A model generated the notes under the pieces. That model was not told the DNA's origin, ran no database searches, and saw only the letters and a list, made by a program, of their open reading frames with translations. From Thermoflexia bacterium (lineage in GTDB: Bacteria; Chloroflexota; Anaerolineae; B4-G1; SLSP01), in contig JAUWHU010000486.1 of assembly GCA_030605705.1 (NCBI GenBank), positions 1-14,449 of the forward strand: a stretch of 14,449 nt of DNA, written 5' to 3'. How positions within the stretch are numbered: the first letter of the stretch is position 1; each line of letters opens with the position of its first letter. Positions 5,450 through 11,860 of this stretch are shown piece by piece. Position numbers and translations under genes: made by a program.

Positions 5450-7519
5450 ATCCCCAACTCCTGATTCCTCTTCCGCTGCCCGCTTGAAGTAGAAATCCAG
5501 CACGTCGTGGGCGATGGGAACCGCAACGGTAGAGCCTTCGCCGCCGTTGTAGACCCAGACGACCACGACGATCTCCGGCTCCTCGACCGGCGCGTAGGCC
5601 AGGAACCAGGCGTGGGTGGGGAGCGTCTGCCCGGTGGGGACAGGACACAGTCCCGTCTTTATCGCCAGGTCGTCGCAATACTCGGCGGTCCCCGTCTTGC
5701 CTGCCACGCGCACTCCCTCGATCTGGGCGAGAGGGGCCGTCCCTGCGCTCACGGCCTTCTCCAGCCCTTCCTGGATGATCGGCCAGATCGCGTCATCCAC
5801 GGGCAATTGGTGGAGTACCTCCGGCTCAAAAGGGCGCACGACGTGGCCTTCGGCGTCGCTGATGTGGTGGATCAGCTGGGGGCGGTAGATCGTGCCGTTG
5901 TTGGCAACGGCAGCCATCACGTTCGCCATCTGCAACGGCGTGACGGTGAGAAAGCCCTGCCCGATGGACATGATGTAGGTGTCGCCGGTGGTCCAACTTT
6001 CCTGATAGAGCTCGCGCTTCCGTTTGGGGGTAAAAACCGGCACCGTGACCTCGCCGGGAATGTCAATCCCCGTGGGATCGCCCAGCCCGAAATTGGTGGC
6101 CCACTCGACCAACCGGTCAATCCCCAACCCCTCGAAGTGGATCTCTTCGTAGCCGCCGCCTAATTTGTAGAAAAAGGTGTCGCACGATTGCGCCAGCGCG
6201 TCAACCACGTTGAGGGAACCGTGCCCGATGCCAAGTTGCAGGTGAATCCAGCAGTAGAAAGGCTGAGCCGCGCCAGGGTCATTGGGGGCCAGCTTATTGG
6301 GCAGCAGGATGCGGCCGGGACAATTGAGCGTTGTGTAGCGGTTGATGAGACCTTCCTGCAGTCCGCCGGTGGCGGGGACGATCTTGAGGGTCGAACCCGG
6401 CGGCACCAGGTCGGCGATGGCGTGATTGTAGAGCGGCGCATGTGGATCGTCGAGGAGTGCCTGGAGCTCCTCGAATTCCCCCGGTTTGGTGATGCCCTGG
6501 GCAAAGAAGTTGTTGTCGTAAGTGGGGAGGCTGATCAGGGAGAGGACTTGCCCATCGCGGGGATCCAGCGCTATCACGACGCCACGCTGCGACCCCACCT
6601 CCGTCAGTCGCTCGCGCAGGGCATCCTCAGCGACCTGTTGCAGTTCCGTGTCTAAGGTCAGGTAGACGTTATCGCCGGTGACCGGCTCGATGGTCTCGCC
6701 GACGGTGCGCTTCTCCCGCCCCAGGATGTCCCGCACCACGTACTTGCGCCCCGGCACGCCCCGCAGGAAATCCTCTGTGGCCGCTTCGACACCGGCGTAG
6801 CCGATGCGATCCACGTCGGGATTGTAGCCTTGAGCCTCGAACTCCGTTACCTGTTCCGGTGAGATCCTCCCCAGGAAGCCGATGACCTGCGAGGTGAGCG
6901 CGCCCGTGGGATAGTTCCGGCGCGGGATGATCTGGATACCTACACCGGGCAGCGTCACACCGCCCTCCTGGGCAATCAGCTGCGCCAGGTCCCGGTCCAC
7001 GTTCTCGGCGACGACCAGCGGTGCGAAGGGGGCCACGTAGAGCACGTCGGCGACTCTCTCGACTATTCCGGGGACCGGGGGACTGCCGTAAGGAGGGAAC
7101 CTGGCGCGCCCCACCGTCTCTAAATCCGGCTGATAAGGCTCCGCGTTGTCCGCGCCGCTGTACGGCACATCAATCAACCGCGCAAGACGTTCCAACACCG
7201 CCCGTTTCCGTTCCGTGTCTTCCGGCAGGTAGCCGGGTGTGATGGTGACATTGTAAGCCGGGACGTTACGGACCAACAATTCGCCGTGGCGGTCATAGAT
7301 GACACCGCGCGACGGCGAGATGGAGACCAGCCGGTATTGTTGCAACTCGGCTTCGGCGACGTAGTACCCGCGCTCCAAGAATTGTAACTGCCAGAGGCGG
7401 ATGATGTAAGCGCCTATCACTACCAGGATGAACCAGCCGAAGAGCGCCAACCGGGGCGAGCGTTTGATCCAGGAGGGACGTGAAGGCCCGGTGGAGGATT
7501 GCGGCAAGGGGGTCCTCAT
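5447..7519 (-). CDS. mrdA: Penicillin-binding protein 2 (elongasome DD-transpeptidase)
   Basis: This class B PBP cross-links peptidoglycan during cell elongation. It has 690 residues. A single transmembrane anchor spans about 25-46 (LALFGWFILVVIGAYIIRL), followed by the dimerisation/pedestal domain with the RGVIYDRHGELL motif at 71-82. The transpeptidase domain has all three active-site motifs: STLK at 376-379 (nucleophile Ser376), SCD at 445-447 (the SxD variant usual in PBP2) and KTG at 608-610. Its catalytic domain sequence (YNHAIADLVPPGSTLK, GLGIDRL, IGQGFLTVTPLQMANVMAAVANNGTIYRPQ) fits PBP2 better than FtsI. The ATG overlaps the mreD TGA by 4 nt, and a GGGGTG site lies inside the mreD end. 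No rodA follows; the next gene is convergent. The stop is provided by the heptamer array. Confidence 0.95.
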   Translation of the reverse strand: MRTPLPQSSTGPSRPSWIKRSPRLALFGWFILVVIGAYIIRLWQLQFLERGYYVAEAELQQYRLVSISPSRGVIYDRHGELLVRNVPAYNVTITPGYLPEDTERKRAVLERLARLIDVPYSGADNAEPYQPDLETVGRARFPPYGSPPVPGIVERVADVLYVAPFAPLVVAENVDRDLAQLIAQEGGVTLPGVGIQIIPRRNYPTGALTSQVIGFLGRISPEQVTEFEAQGYNPDVDRIGYAGVEAATEDFLRGVPGRKYVVRDILGREKRTVGETIEPVTGDNVYLTLDTELQQVAEDALRERLTEVGSQRGVVIALDPRDGQVLSLISLPTYDNNFFAQGITKPGEFEELQALLDDPHAPLYNHAIADLVPPGSTLKIVPATGGLQEGLINRYTTLNCPGRILLPNKLAPNDPGAAQPFYCWIHLQLGIGHGSLNVVDALAQSCDTFFYKLGGGYEEIHFEGLGIDRLVEWATNFGLGDPTGIDIPGEVTVPVFTPKRKRELYQESWTTGDTYIMSIGQGFLTVTPLQMANVMAAVANNGTIYRPQLIHHISDAEGHVVRPFEPEVLHQLPVDDAIWPIIQEGLEKAVSAGTAPLAQIEGVRVAGKTGTAEYCDDLAIKTGLCPVPTGQTLPTHAWFLAYAPVEEPEIVVVVWVYNGGEGSTVAVPIAHDVLDFYFKRAAEEESGVGD

Positions 7520-8019
7520 AAATTCACCCCGCTACGCTGCGGTGCGCGCTGGTGGAACCAGACGAGGAAGCGGAAACTGAAGGGTGAAAGGAGCAAGTTG
7601 AGCAATGCTGCCGGGCCAATGAGGGTGGCGTAGGCGCGTCCCACGGCGACGGGGTAGCCCAGGAGCACCATCAGCGCCAGGAAGACGGTGTGTGCGAGCA
7701 GGGTGCCCAGCCCGGAGACGAGGGCCAGCCTTATGATGGTCGGGCCAAGCCCGTGGATCCAGCTTTGCCCGGCGACGAACGTCACCAGCGTCAGGGAGAT
7801 GGTCCAGAGGCCAAAGGGGCCGCCAGAGAGCAGATCACAGAATAAGCCGCCGATGAAGCCCCAGAGCGTCCCCTCGTTCAGCCCCCGGATGATGGCCCAG
7901 GTGATGACCAATAACAGTACCAGATCGGGTCGCCCGCCCAGGAGGCGTATCTTATTCAGCCAGACACTCTGCAACACTGCGCCGACCAGCAAGATGGGAA
8001 TGCCAAAATAGAGGCTCAT
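7516..8019 (-). CDS. mreD: Rod shape-determining membrane protein MreD
   Basis: The 167-residue, very hydrophobic product has about five or six membrane helices (around 3-20, 32-48, 53-66, 72-90, 97-118 and 133-152). The RPDLVLLLVITWAIIRG segment, the EGTLWGFIGGLFCDLLSGGPFG segment and the length are typical of MreD. With MreC it links cytoplasmic MreB filaments to the periplasmic or external wall-synthesis enzymes. Its start overlaps the mreC stop by 4 nt (ATGA), with GAGGAGGGG just upstream inside mreC. Its own stop overlaps the mrdA start in the same way, so mreC, mreD and mrdA are translationally coupled. MreD is poorly conserved in sequence, and identification relies on topology, motif and position. 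Confidence 0.9.
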   Translation of the reverse strand: MSLYFGIPILLVGAVLQSVWLNKIRLLGGRPDLVLLLVITWAIIRGLNEGTLWGFIGGLFCDLLSGGPFGLWTISLTLVTFVAGQSWIHGLGPTIIRLALVSGLGTLLAHTVFLALMVLLGYPVAVGRAYATLIGPAALLNLLLSPFSFRFLVWFHQRAPQRSGVNL

Positions 8020-8897
8020 GACCCCTCCTCGAATTCCTCCACCGGCGGCCGGTTAAAGTCGGTGATGACGACGACCACCTCCAGGCGGCGGAAATCCAGG
8101 ACGGGGCGGAGCACCGCTTCCTGGAAGAGCGCGGCCTCCTGGTAGGAGACATCTTCCACTTGTCCCAAGATCAAACCTCTGGGCAGCAGCCCTCCCACCC
8201 CTGAGGTGATGGCGATCTCGTTCTCCACTATCTCCTCATCGGGCAGGATGCCCGTCATGACCAGTGAGCCATCCTCCCGCCCTACTACCATCCCTGAGAT
8301 GCGAGAACCCTGGAAGAGCGCGGCGACGGTGCTGCTGGGATCGTTGATGAGCTGGACGTAGGAGAGGTGGGGAGTCACCTGGGCAATGCGCCCGACCAGG
8401 GCCGCCCCACTGGTGACTACCGGCATCCCCACCGCCACGCCGTCGCGGGAGCCGACGTTGATGATGAAGTAGCGCAAGTAGGGGTTAGTATCCTCGCCGA
8501 CGACCTTGCCACGGGGGAAGATGTCACTGCCGCGTTCCACGATGTCGGCCCCGACCAGGGAATAGGTGGGGTTTTCCGACTTGAAGTCCAGCAGCTCGCG
8601 CAGCTGTTGGTTTTCTGCCACGTACTGCTCGCGCAGGCGGATGTTCTCGATGCGCAGAGTATCGTTGGCAGATTGTAGCTCGTCTACTTGCTGCTGCAAC
8701 ACGCGGACGTCGCGCGTGGTCTGGAAAAGGTTACCGACTCCGGTGATGAGGTCGGAGAGACCGCGTTCCACCGGCGCGACTACCAGTCCTAACAGGTTTT
8801 CAAATGGCCCTAAAGCACCGGCTTCGTGCAAGATCAAGAGGAGTAACGCGACGGCCAGCAGGGTATAGGGCAACCATGGACGGCCTTGTCGGGTCAT
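8016..8897 (-). CDS. mreC: Rod shape-determining protein MreC
   Basis: The 293-residue bitopic protein has a short cytoplasmic tail, a transmembrane helix at about 9-27 (LPYTLLAVALLLLILHEAG), a coiled coil at about 62-104 (VLQQQVDELQSANDTLRIENIRLREQ and onward) and the double beta-barrel MreC domain, with INVGSRDGVAVGMPVV, GRIAQVTPHLSYVQLINDPSS and ITSGVGGLLPRGLILGQV segments. MreC scaffolds and activates PBP2 at the outer face of the membrane and bridges to MreB through MreD. A strong GGGGAGG site lies a few bases upstream of the ATG in the 21-bp gap after mreB, so it is probably cotranscribed with mreB. Family length is usually 270-330 residues, so it appears intact. Confidence 0.95.
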   Translation of the reverse strand: MTRQGRPWLPYTLLAVALLLLILHEAGALGPFENLLGLVVAPVERGLSDLITGVGNLFQTTRDVRVLQQQVDELQSANDTLRIENIRLREQYVAENQQLRELLDFKSENPTYSLVGADIVERGSDIFPRGKVVGEDTNPYLRYFIINVGSRDGVAVGMPVVTSGAALVGRIAQVTPHLSYVQLINDPSSTVAALFQGSRISGMVVGREDGSLVMTGILPDEEIVENEIAITSGVGGLLPRGLILGQVEDVSYQEAALFQEAVLRPVLDFRRLEVVVVITDFNRPPVEEFEEGS

Positions 8898-8918
8898 CGT
8901 GCCTCCCCTGGCAACACG

Positions 8919-9989
8919 TCAGGAAGCAGAGCCACCGGGACTTCGCTGATTCTCCGAGGAGAGTGTCTGATGCAGGACGTCGAAGTTCTCCAAGACTATG
9001 CCAGCGCCCCGCGCCACACAGGTCAGGGAATCCTGTGCCACCCACGCCTGGATGTGAGTCTCCTCACTGATACGTTCGGCCAATCCTTTGAGCAGTCCGC
9101 CGCCTCCGGCCAGGCAGATGCCCGTTTCCATTAGATCGGCTACCAGCTCCGGCGGCGTCTCATCTAAGGTGTCGCGCACCAGGTCCACGAGGATGTTGAT
9201 GGAGCGCGAGAGCGCCTCGCGGATCTCAATACTGCTGATCTCGATCTCTTCGGGCAGGCCGGTGATGAGGTTGCGGCCCCGCATACTCATGGTTTGTTCC
9301 TCGGGCAGGGGGTAGGCGGAACCGATGTTGATCTTGATGCGTTCTCCCATCCGTTCACTGATGGCTAAGTTGTACTTCTGCCGGGCGTATTGGACAATAT
9401 CCTCGTCCAGCTCGTCGCCGGCGATGCGGAGGCTCTTGCTCACGACGATGCCTCCCAGGGCGAAGACGCCCACCTCGGTGGTGCCGCCGCCGACATCCAC
9501 GATCATGCTGCCCTGCGCCTCCGTGACGGGGAGGCCGGCGCCGATCGCCGCAGCCATGGGTTCTTCGATCAGGTACGCTTCGCGCGCGCCGGCGGCCAGG
9601 GCGGCGTTCTTTACCGCGCGCTTCTCCACCTCGGTCACGCCGCTGGGGATCCCGATGATCACACGCGGGCGAGGGAAGGGGATGAAGACTTGTTTGTGTG
9701 CCTGCCTGATGAAGTATTCCAGCATTGCTTGGGTGATATCGAATTCGGAGATCACGCCGTCGCGCAGCGGGCGGATGGCGACGATACTTGCAGGGGTTTT
9801 CCCTACCATCTCCTTGGCTTCCGCGCCGATTGCCAAGATTTGCTGGCGGTTTTTATCCACAGCCACCCACGAAGGCTCGTTGATGACGATGCCTTTACCG
9901 CGTACATAGACCAGTGTGTTGGCTGTCCCCAGATCAATGCCTACATCCAGGGAGAACAAACCTAATAGCGCATTTATGGGATTGAACAC
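8919..9989 (-). CDS. mreB: Actin-like rod shape-determining protein MreB
   Basis: This 356-residue bacterial actin polymerises on the inner membrane and guides lateral wall synthesis. The start is GTG, preceded by AAAGGA about 7 nt upstream. The N-terminal FNPINALLGLFS could serve as a membrane-binding amphipathic segment. Nucleotide-binding motifs are visible: phosphate 1 DLGTANT (19-25), the catalytic region YLIEEPMAAAIG (Glu142), phosphate 2 VDVGGGTTEVG (164-174) and the adenosine loop LAGGGGLLKG (293-302). These distinguish it from FtsA and DnaK. It ends in a Ser/Gly-rich tail (SSENQRSPGGSAS) slightly longer than many MreBs. It heads the mreB-mreC-mreD-mrdA transcription unit, with an extended -10 promoter about 80 nt upstream. 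Confidence 0.97.
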   Translation of the reverse strand: MFNPINALLGLFSLDVGIDLGTANTLVYVRGKGIVINEPSWVAVDKNRQQILAIGAEAKEMVGKTPASIVAIRPLRDGVISEFDITQAMLEYFIRQAHKQVFIPFPRPRVIIGIPSGVTEVEKRAVKNAALAAGAREAYLIEEPMAAAIGAGLPVTEAQGSMIVDVGGGTTEVGVFALGGIVVSKSLRIAGDELDEDIVQYARQKYNLAISERMGERIKINIGSAYPLPEEQTMSMRGRNLITGLPEEIEISSIEIREALSRSINILVDLVRDTLDETPPELVADLMETGICLAGGGGLLKGLAERISEETHIQAWVAQDSLTCVARGAGIVLENFDVLHQTLSSENQRSPGGSAS

Positions 9990-10068
9990 GTATTGTTCCT
10001 TTTGTTATTCTATCTCCGGCGTGCTGATTGCCGGTTTGATGAGTTGATCTTTTGAGCTGCCAACTGTT

Positions 10069-10077
10069 ATTATACCA
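10069..10077 (-). promoter_or_regulatory. Extended -10 promoter for mreB
   Basis: On the - strand the sequence reads TGGTATAAT, a perfect TGn extended -10 with a consensus TATAAT hexamer (69-74 of this block). No good -35 hexamer is present 16-18 nt upstream, as expected for an extended -10 promoter. Transcription would begin near 10062, giving a leader of about 70 nt before the mreB GTG. Two direct GTCAGCTG copies (10081-10088 and 10104-10111), 23 bp apart, sit immediately upstream and could bind a regulator. Confidence 0.65.
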
Positions 10078-10111
10078 CAAGTCAGCTGGCCGAGTAGTTT
10101 GCGGTCAGCTG

Positions 10112-11548
10112 TCACCGATTCAACAGCTGCTCTACACCGGCCAGGGTGGTGACGCGGGAGATTTGGCGCACGAAGTCGTGAGGCGTCTCACTGAGCGACC
10201 ACAGCTGGCGCACCGCCGGCCCCCAGGAATCGCTGCTTGCTGTGTTGTCGGAGGGGGCGTCCTCTGCATCGTCTGGGAAGCAGACCGTCGCCGGCCCCAA
10301 GGGGCGGCTGGCGTAAGCTCTGTGGAAGGCGAAGTAGGCCTGGTTCAGGCGGCGGAGGTGGTAGCCATGCGCCGAGAACACGCGTCGCCGGCTCTCCATG
10401 TACTGCTCGGCTACGATGATTTGTCCTTCCTCCAACAGGTAATCCACGGTGGTGCGGGTATCGTGCATCTCTGCGTGGAAGTAGAAGGACGAAGGTGTGC
10501 TCAGTTGTACTCCCAGTTGTAGTTCCTCTTCCCCATCCTCCTCCTCGCTGGTGAGAGGGTCGGGGAGGGATTTGGTGACCGTCAGGATGGGGACGTAAAA
10601 ACGCCGGACGACCTCCTGCCCGCCCCATTCTCCCATCAGTGAGGCGGTGGTCTCGTTGATGGTGCGGGTTTCGTCAGTGTCGAAGTAATACCAGCCTAGC
10701 GGCGCTTGCATCAAGTAGTGATGTGTCCACTCGTGGGTCATCACGTCGGCGATTCTGCTTAGGGAGGAGCTCTCCAGGAGCATTGCCGGGTAGGCGGCGA
10801 GACCGCCGATAGACGTGACGTAGGTGGAAAGGTCCGGCTCGGCGGCTTCGATCTTTGTCTCCAGGGCTTGCCGTTGGGCAGCGTTCAGCCCGTTGACGAG
10901 TTCGTTTTGGTAGATTTTCTCAATGTGGTCGCGGCGGGAGACGATCAAGACGGAAGGCAGAGGGGTGAAGGTCCCGCTGACCGGCGGTAGGATTTGCCGG
11001 CAGCAGCCAAAGCCGCTGTCGGTGAGCACCTGGCTGATTTGTTCTCCTAAAATCGCTTCGGCGATGGGGGACTGCTGTGCCAGTTCCTCGCGGAGCGCGG
11101 CCAGGCTCTCCTGCTGCGCGGCGGTGGTTTGCTCTGGGTTGGCGACGGCGGGATCGCTATAGGCGCCGGCAATAGTGTATGAGAGTCGCCGCGCTTCCCA
11201 GACATTTGCTAGATAGGTAAGCACGAACCGCGAGCGATTCTCCTCGGTCATGAAGCGTTGCGGGGCCAGCAGCCCATACGCCGCTTTGCGGGCCAGCGCT
11301 GTTATCTCCCAAGTGATGAAGTCGAAGGATTCGCTCCCGCTCAAGATATCGAGACGTAACCTCTGATTCTGCATGGGCAGGGGGGCTTCCCCCACCGAGA
11401 TGAACAGGAGGAGCAGCAGACTTACGCCCGATTTCAACCAGCGTTTCCAGGACTTTAACGAGAATTTTGCCACAACCGCAAGTGTAATGCCAAAAGGCGA
11501 ATGAGCAAATGAAGAAATGAGGAAATGACAAATGAAGAAAATGAACAA
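10112..11548 (-). CDS. Membrane-anchored HEXXH metalloprotease-like protein
   Basis: The 478-codon frame encodes a probable gluzincin-type zinc peptidase. HEWTHH (272-277) gives the HEXXH zinc motif. Glu299, in NETTASLMGE 22 residues after His276, fits the third ligand and resembles the NExxSD motif of thermolysin-like enzymes. A basic segment (KFSLKSWKRWLKS) followed by LLLLLFISVG (43-52) forms a signal anchor, so the domain should lie outside the cytoplasm. An acidic EEEDGEEE loop occurs at 335-342. The annotated TTG start (11548) is doubtful because the first 17 or so codons are read from a CATTTG-type tandem repeat. GTG at 11473 (residue 26) just before the basic segment is a likelier start. 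I do not recognise the family. It lies upstream of and codirectional with mreB, 122 bp away. Confidence 0.75.
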   Translation of the reverse strand: MFIFFICHFLISSFAHSPFGITLAVVAKFSLKSWKRWLKSGVSLLLLLFISVGEAPLPMQNQRLRLDILSGSESFDFITWEITALARKAAYGLLAPQRFMTEENRSRFVLTYLANVWEARRLSYTIAGAYSDPAVANPEQTTAAQQESLAALREELAQQSPIAEAILGEQISQVLTDSGFGCCRQILPPVSGTFTPLPSVLIVSRRDHIEKIYQNELVNGLNAAQRQALETKIEAAEPDLSTYVTSIGGLAAYPAMLLESSSLSRIADVMTHEWTHHYLMQAPLGWYYFDTDETRTINETTASLMGEWGGQEVVRRFYVPILTVTKSLPDPLTSEEEDGEEELQLGVQLSTPSSFYFHAEMHDTRTTVDYLLEEGQIIVAEQYMESRRRVFSAHGYHLRRLNQAYFAFHRAYASRPLGPATVCFPDDAEDAPSDNTASSDSWGPAVRQLWSLSETPHDFVRQISRVTTLAGVEQLLNR

Positions 11549-11559
11549 ATGGCAAATGG
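11498..11559 (+). repeat. Degenerate 7-8-bp CAAATGA/GAAATGA tandem repeat
   Basis: Units such as GCAAATGA, AGAAATGA, GGAAATGA, CAAATGA, AGAAAATGA, ACAAATGG and CAAATGG follow one another. The reverse complement is the same core as the CCATTTG array at 987-1021. The array overlaps the doubtful 5' end of the metalloprotease frame. Confidence 0.75.
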
Positions 11560-11743
11560 GTCTCCTGAAAAAAGATTAAGAATGAACGCAGAGACGCCAG
11601 GGCGCAGAGGCGCAGGGAAAAAATTAAAGCAGAGTTTAGTATTTTTGAAATAAAGGTGTGTTTGCGTCAGCAAAATAACTTACTGTTAAGCAATCTCTGC
11701 ATCTCTGCGCCGCTGCGTTAAGAATGAGACTTTCTGCAGGAGA

Positions 11744-11792
11744 GTCGCAAATGAAGAAATGATAAATGAGCAAATGACAAACGAAGAAATGG
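11744..11792 (+). repeat. Degenerate 7-8-bp CAAATGA tandem repeat upstream of gyrA
   Basis: About six units run from GTCGCAAATGA to AGAAATGG, including AGAAATGA, TAAATGA, GCAAATGA and CAAACGA. It has the same orientation and core as the array at 11498-11559, 240 bp away, and ends about 10 bp before the gyrA -35 element. Confidence 0.75.
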
Positions 11793-11802
11793 CGAAGTCC
11801 AC

Positions 11803-11831
11803 TTGCGCAAATTGCTTCTCTCGCGTATAGT
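11803..11831 (+). promoter_or_regulatory. Sigma70-type promoter for gyrA with overlapping palindrome
   Basis: TTGCGC (11803-11808) and TATAGT (11826-11831) are separated by exactly 17 nt. The predicted start near 11838 gives a leader of about 23 nt before the gyrA ATG, with AAGGAG at 11849-11854. The -35 lies in the perfect palindrome TTGCGCAA (11803-11810), and the adjoining GCAA-A-TTGC (11807-11815) forms a second dyad, so an operator may overlap the promoter. Confidence 0.7.
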
Positions 11832-11860
11832 TAGCCTGTAATTTTCAGAAGGAGACAAGT

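Larger units (their letters stand above)
11549..11860. other. Repeat-rich divergent intergenic region
   Basis: This 312-bp gap between the metalloprotease-like gene (-) and gyrA (+) has no gene. Going inward, it is flanked by CAAATGA-type arrays, then by inverted TCTCCTG (11561-11567) and CAGGAGA (11737-11743). Inside those are inverted GC-rich blocks: AACGCAG (11585-11591) with CTGCGTT (11713-11719), and GGCGCAGAG (11601-11609) with CTCTGCGCC (11703-11711). The centre (about 11617-11690) is AT-rich. TTAAGAATGA-like sequence occurs on both sides (about 11576 and 11718). The gyrA promoter is at its right end. I see no clear promoter for the - strand gene. Confidence 0.7.

Noticed and set aside
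5507..6163. 218-codon plus-strand frame opposite mrdA
   Set aside because: The PBP2 active-site motifs lie on the minus strand across this stretch; the plus frame has no start signal or domain.
5971..6184. Loss of the SxN motif in PBP2 (SCD instead)
   Set aside because: SxD is the usual second motif in PBP2-type enzymes, so it is not a defect.
9325..9909. Long plus-strand frames opposite mreB
   Set aside because: MreB motifs are unambiguous on the other strand; these are high-GC shadow frames.
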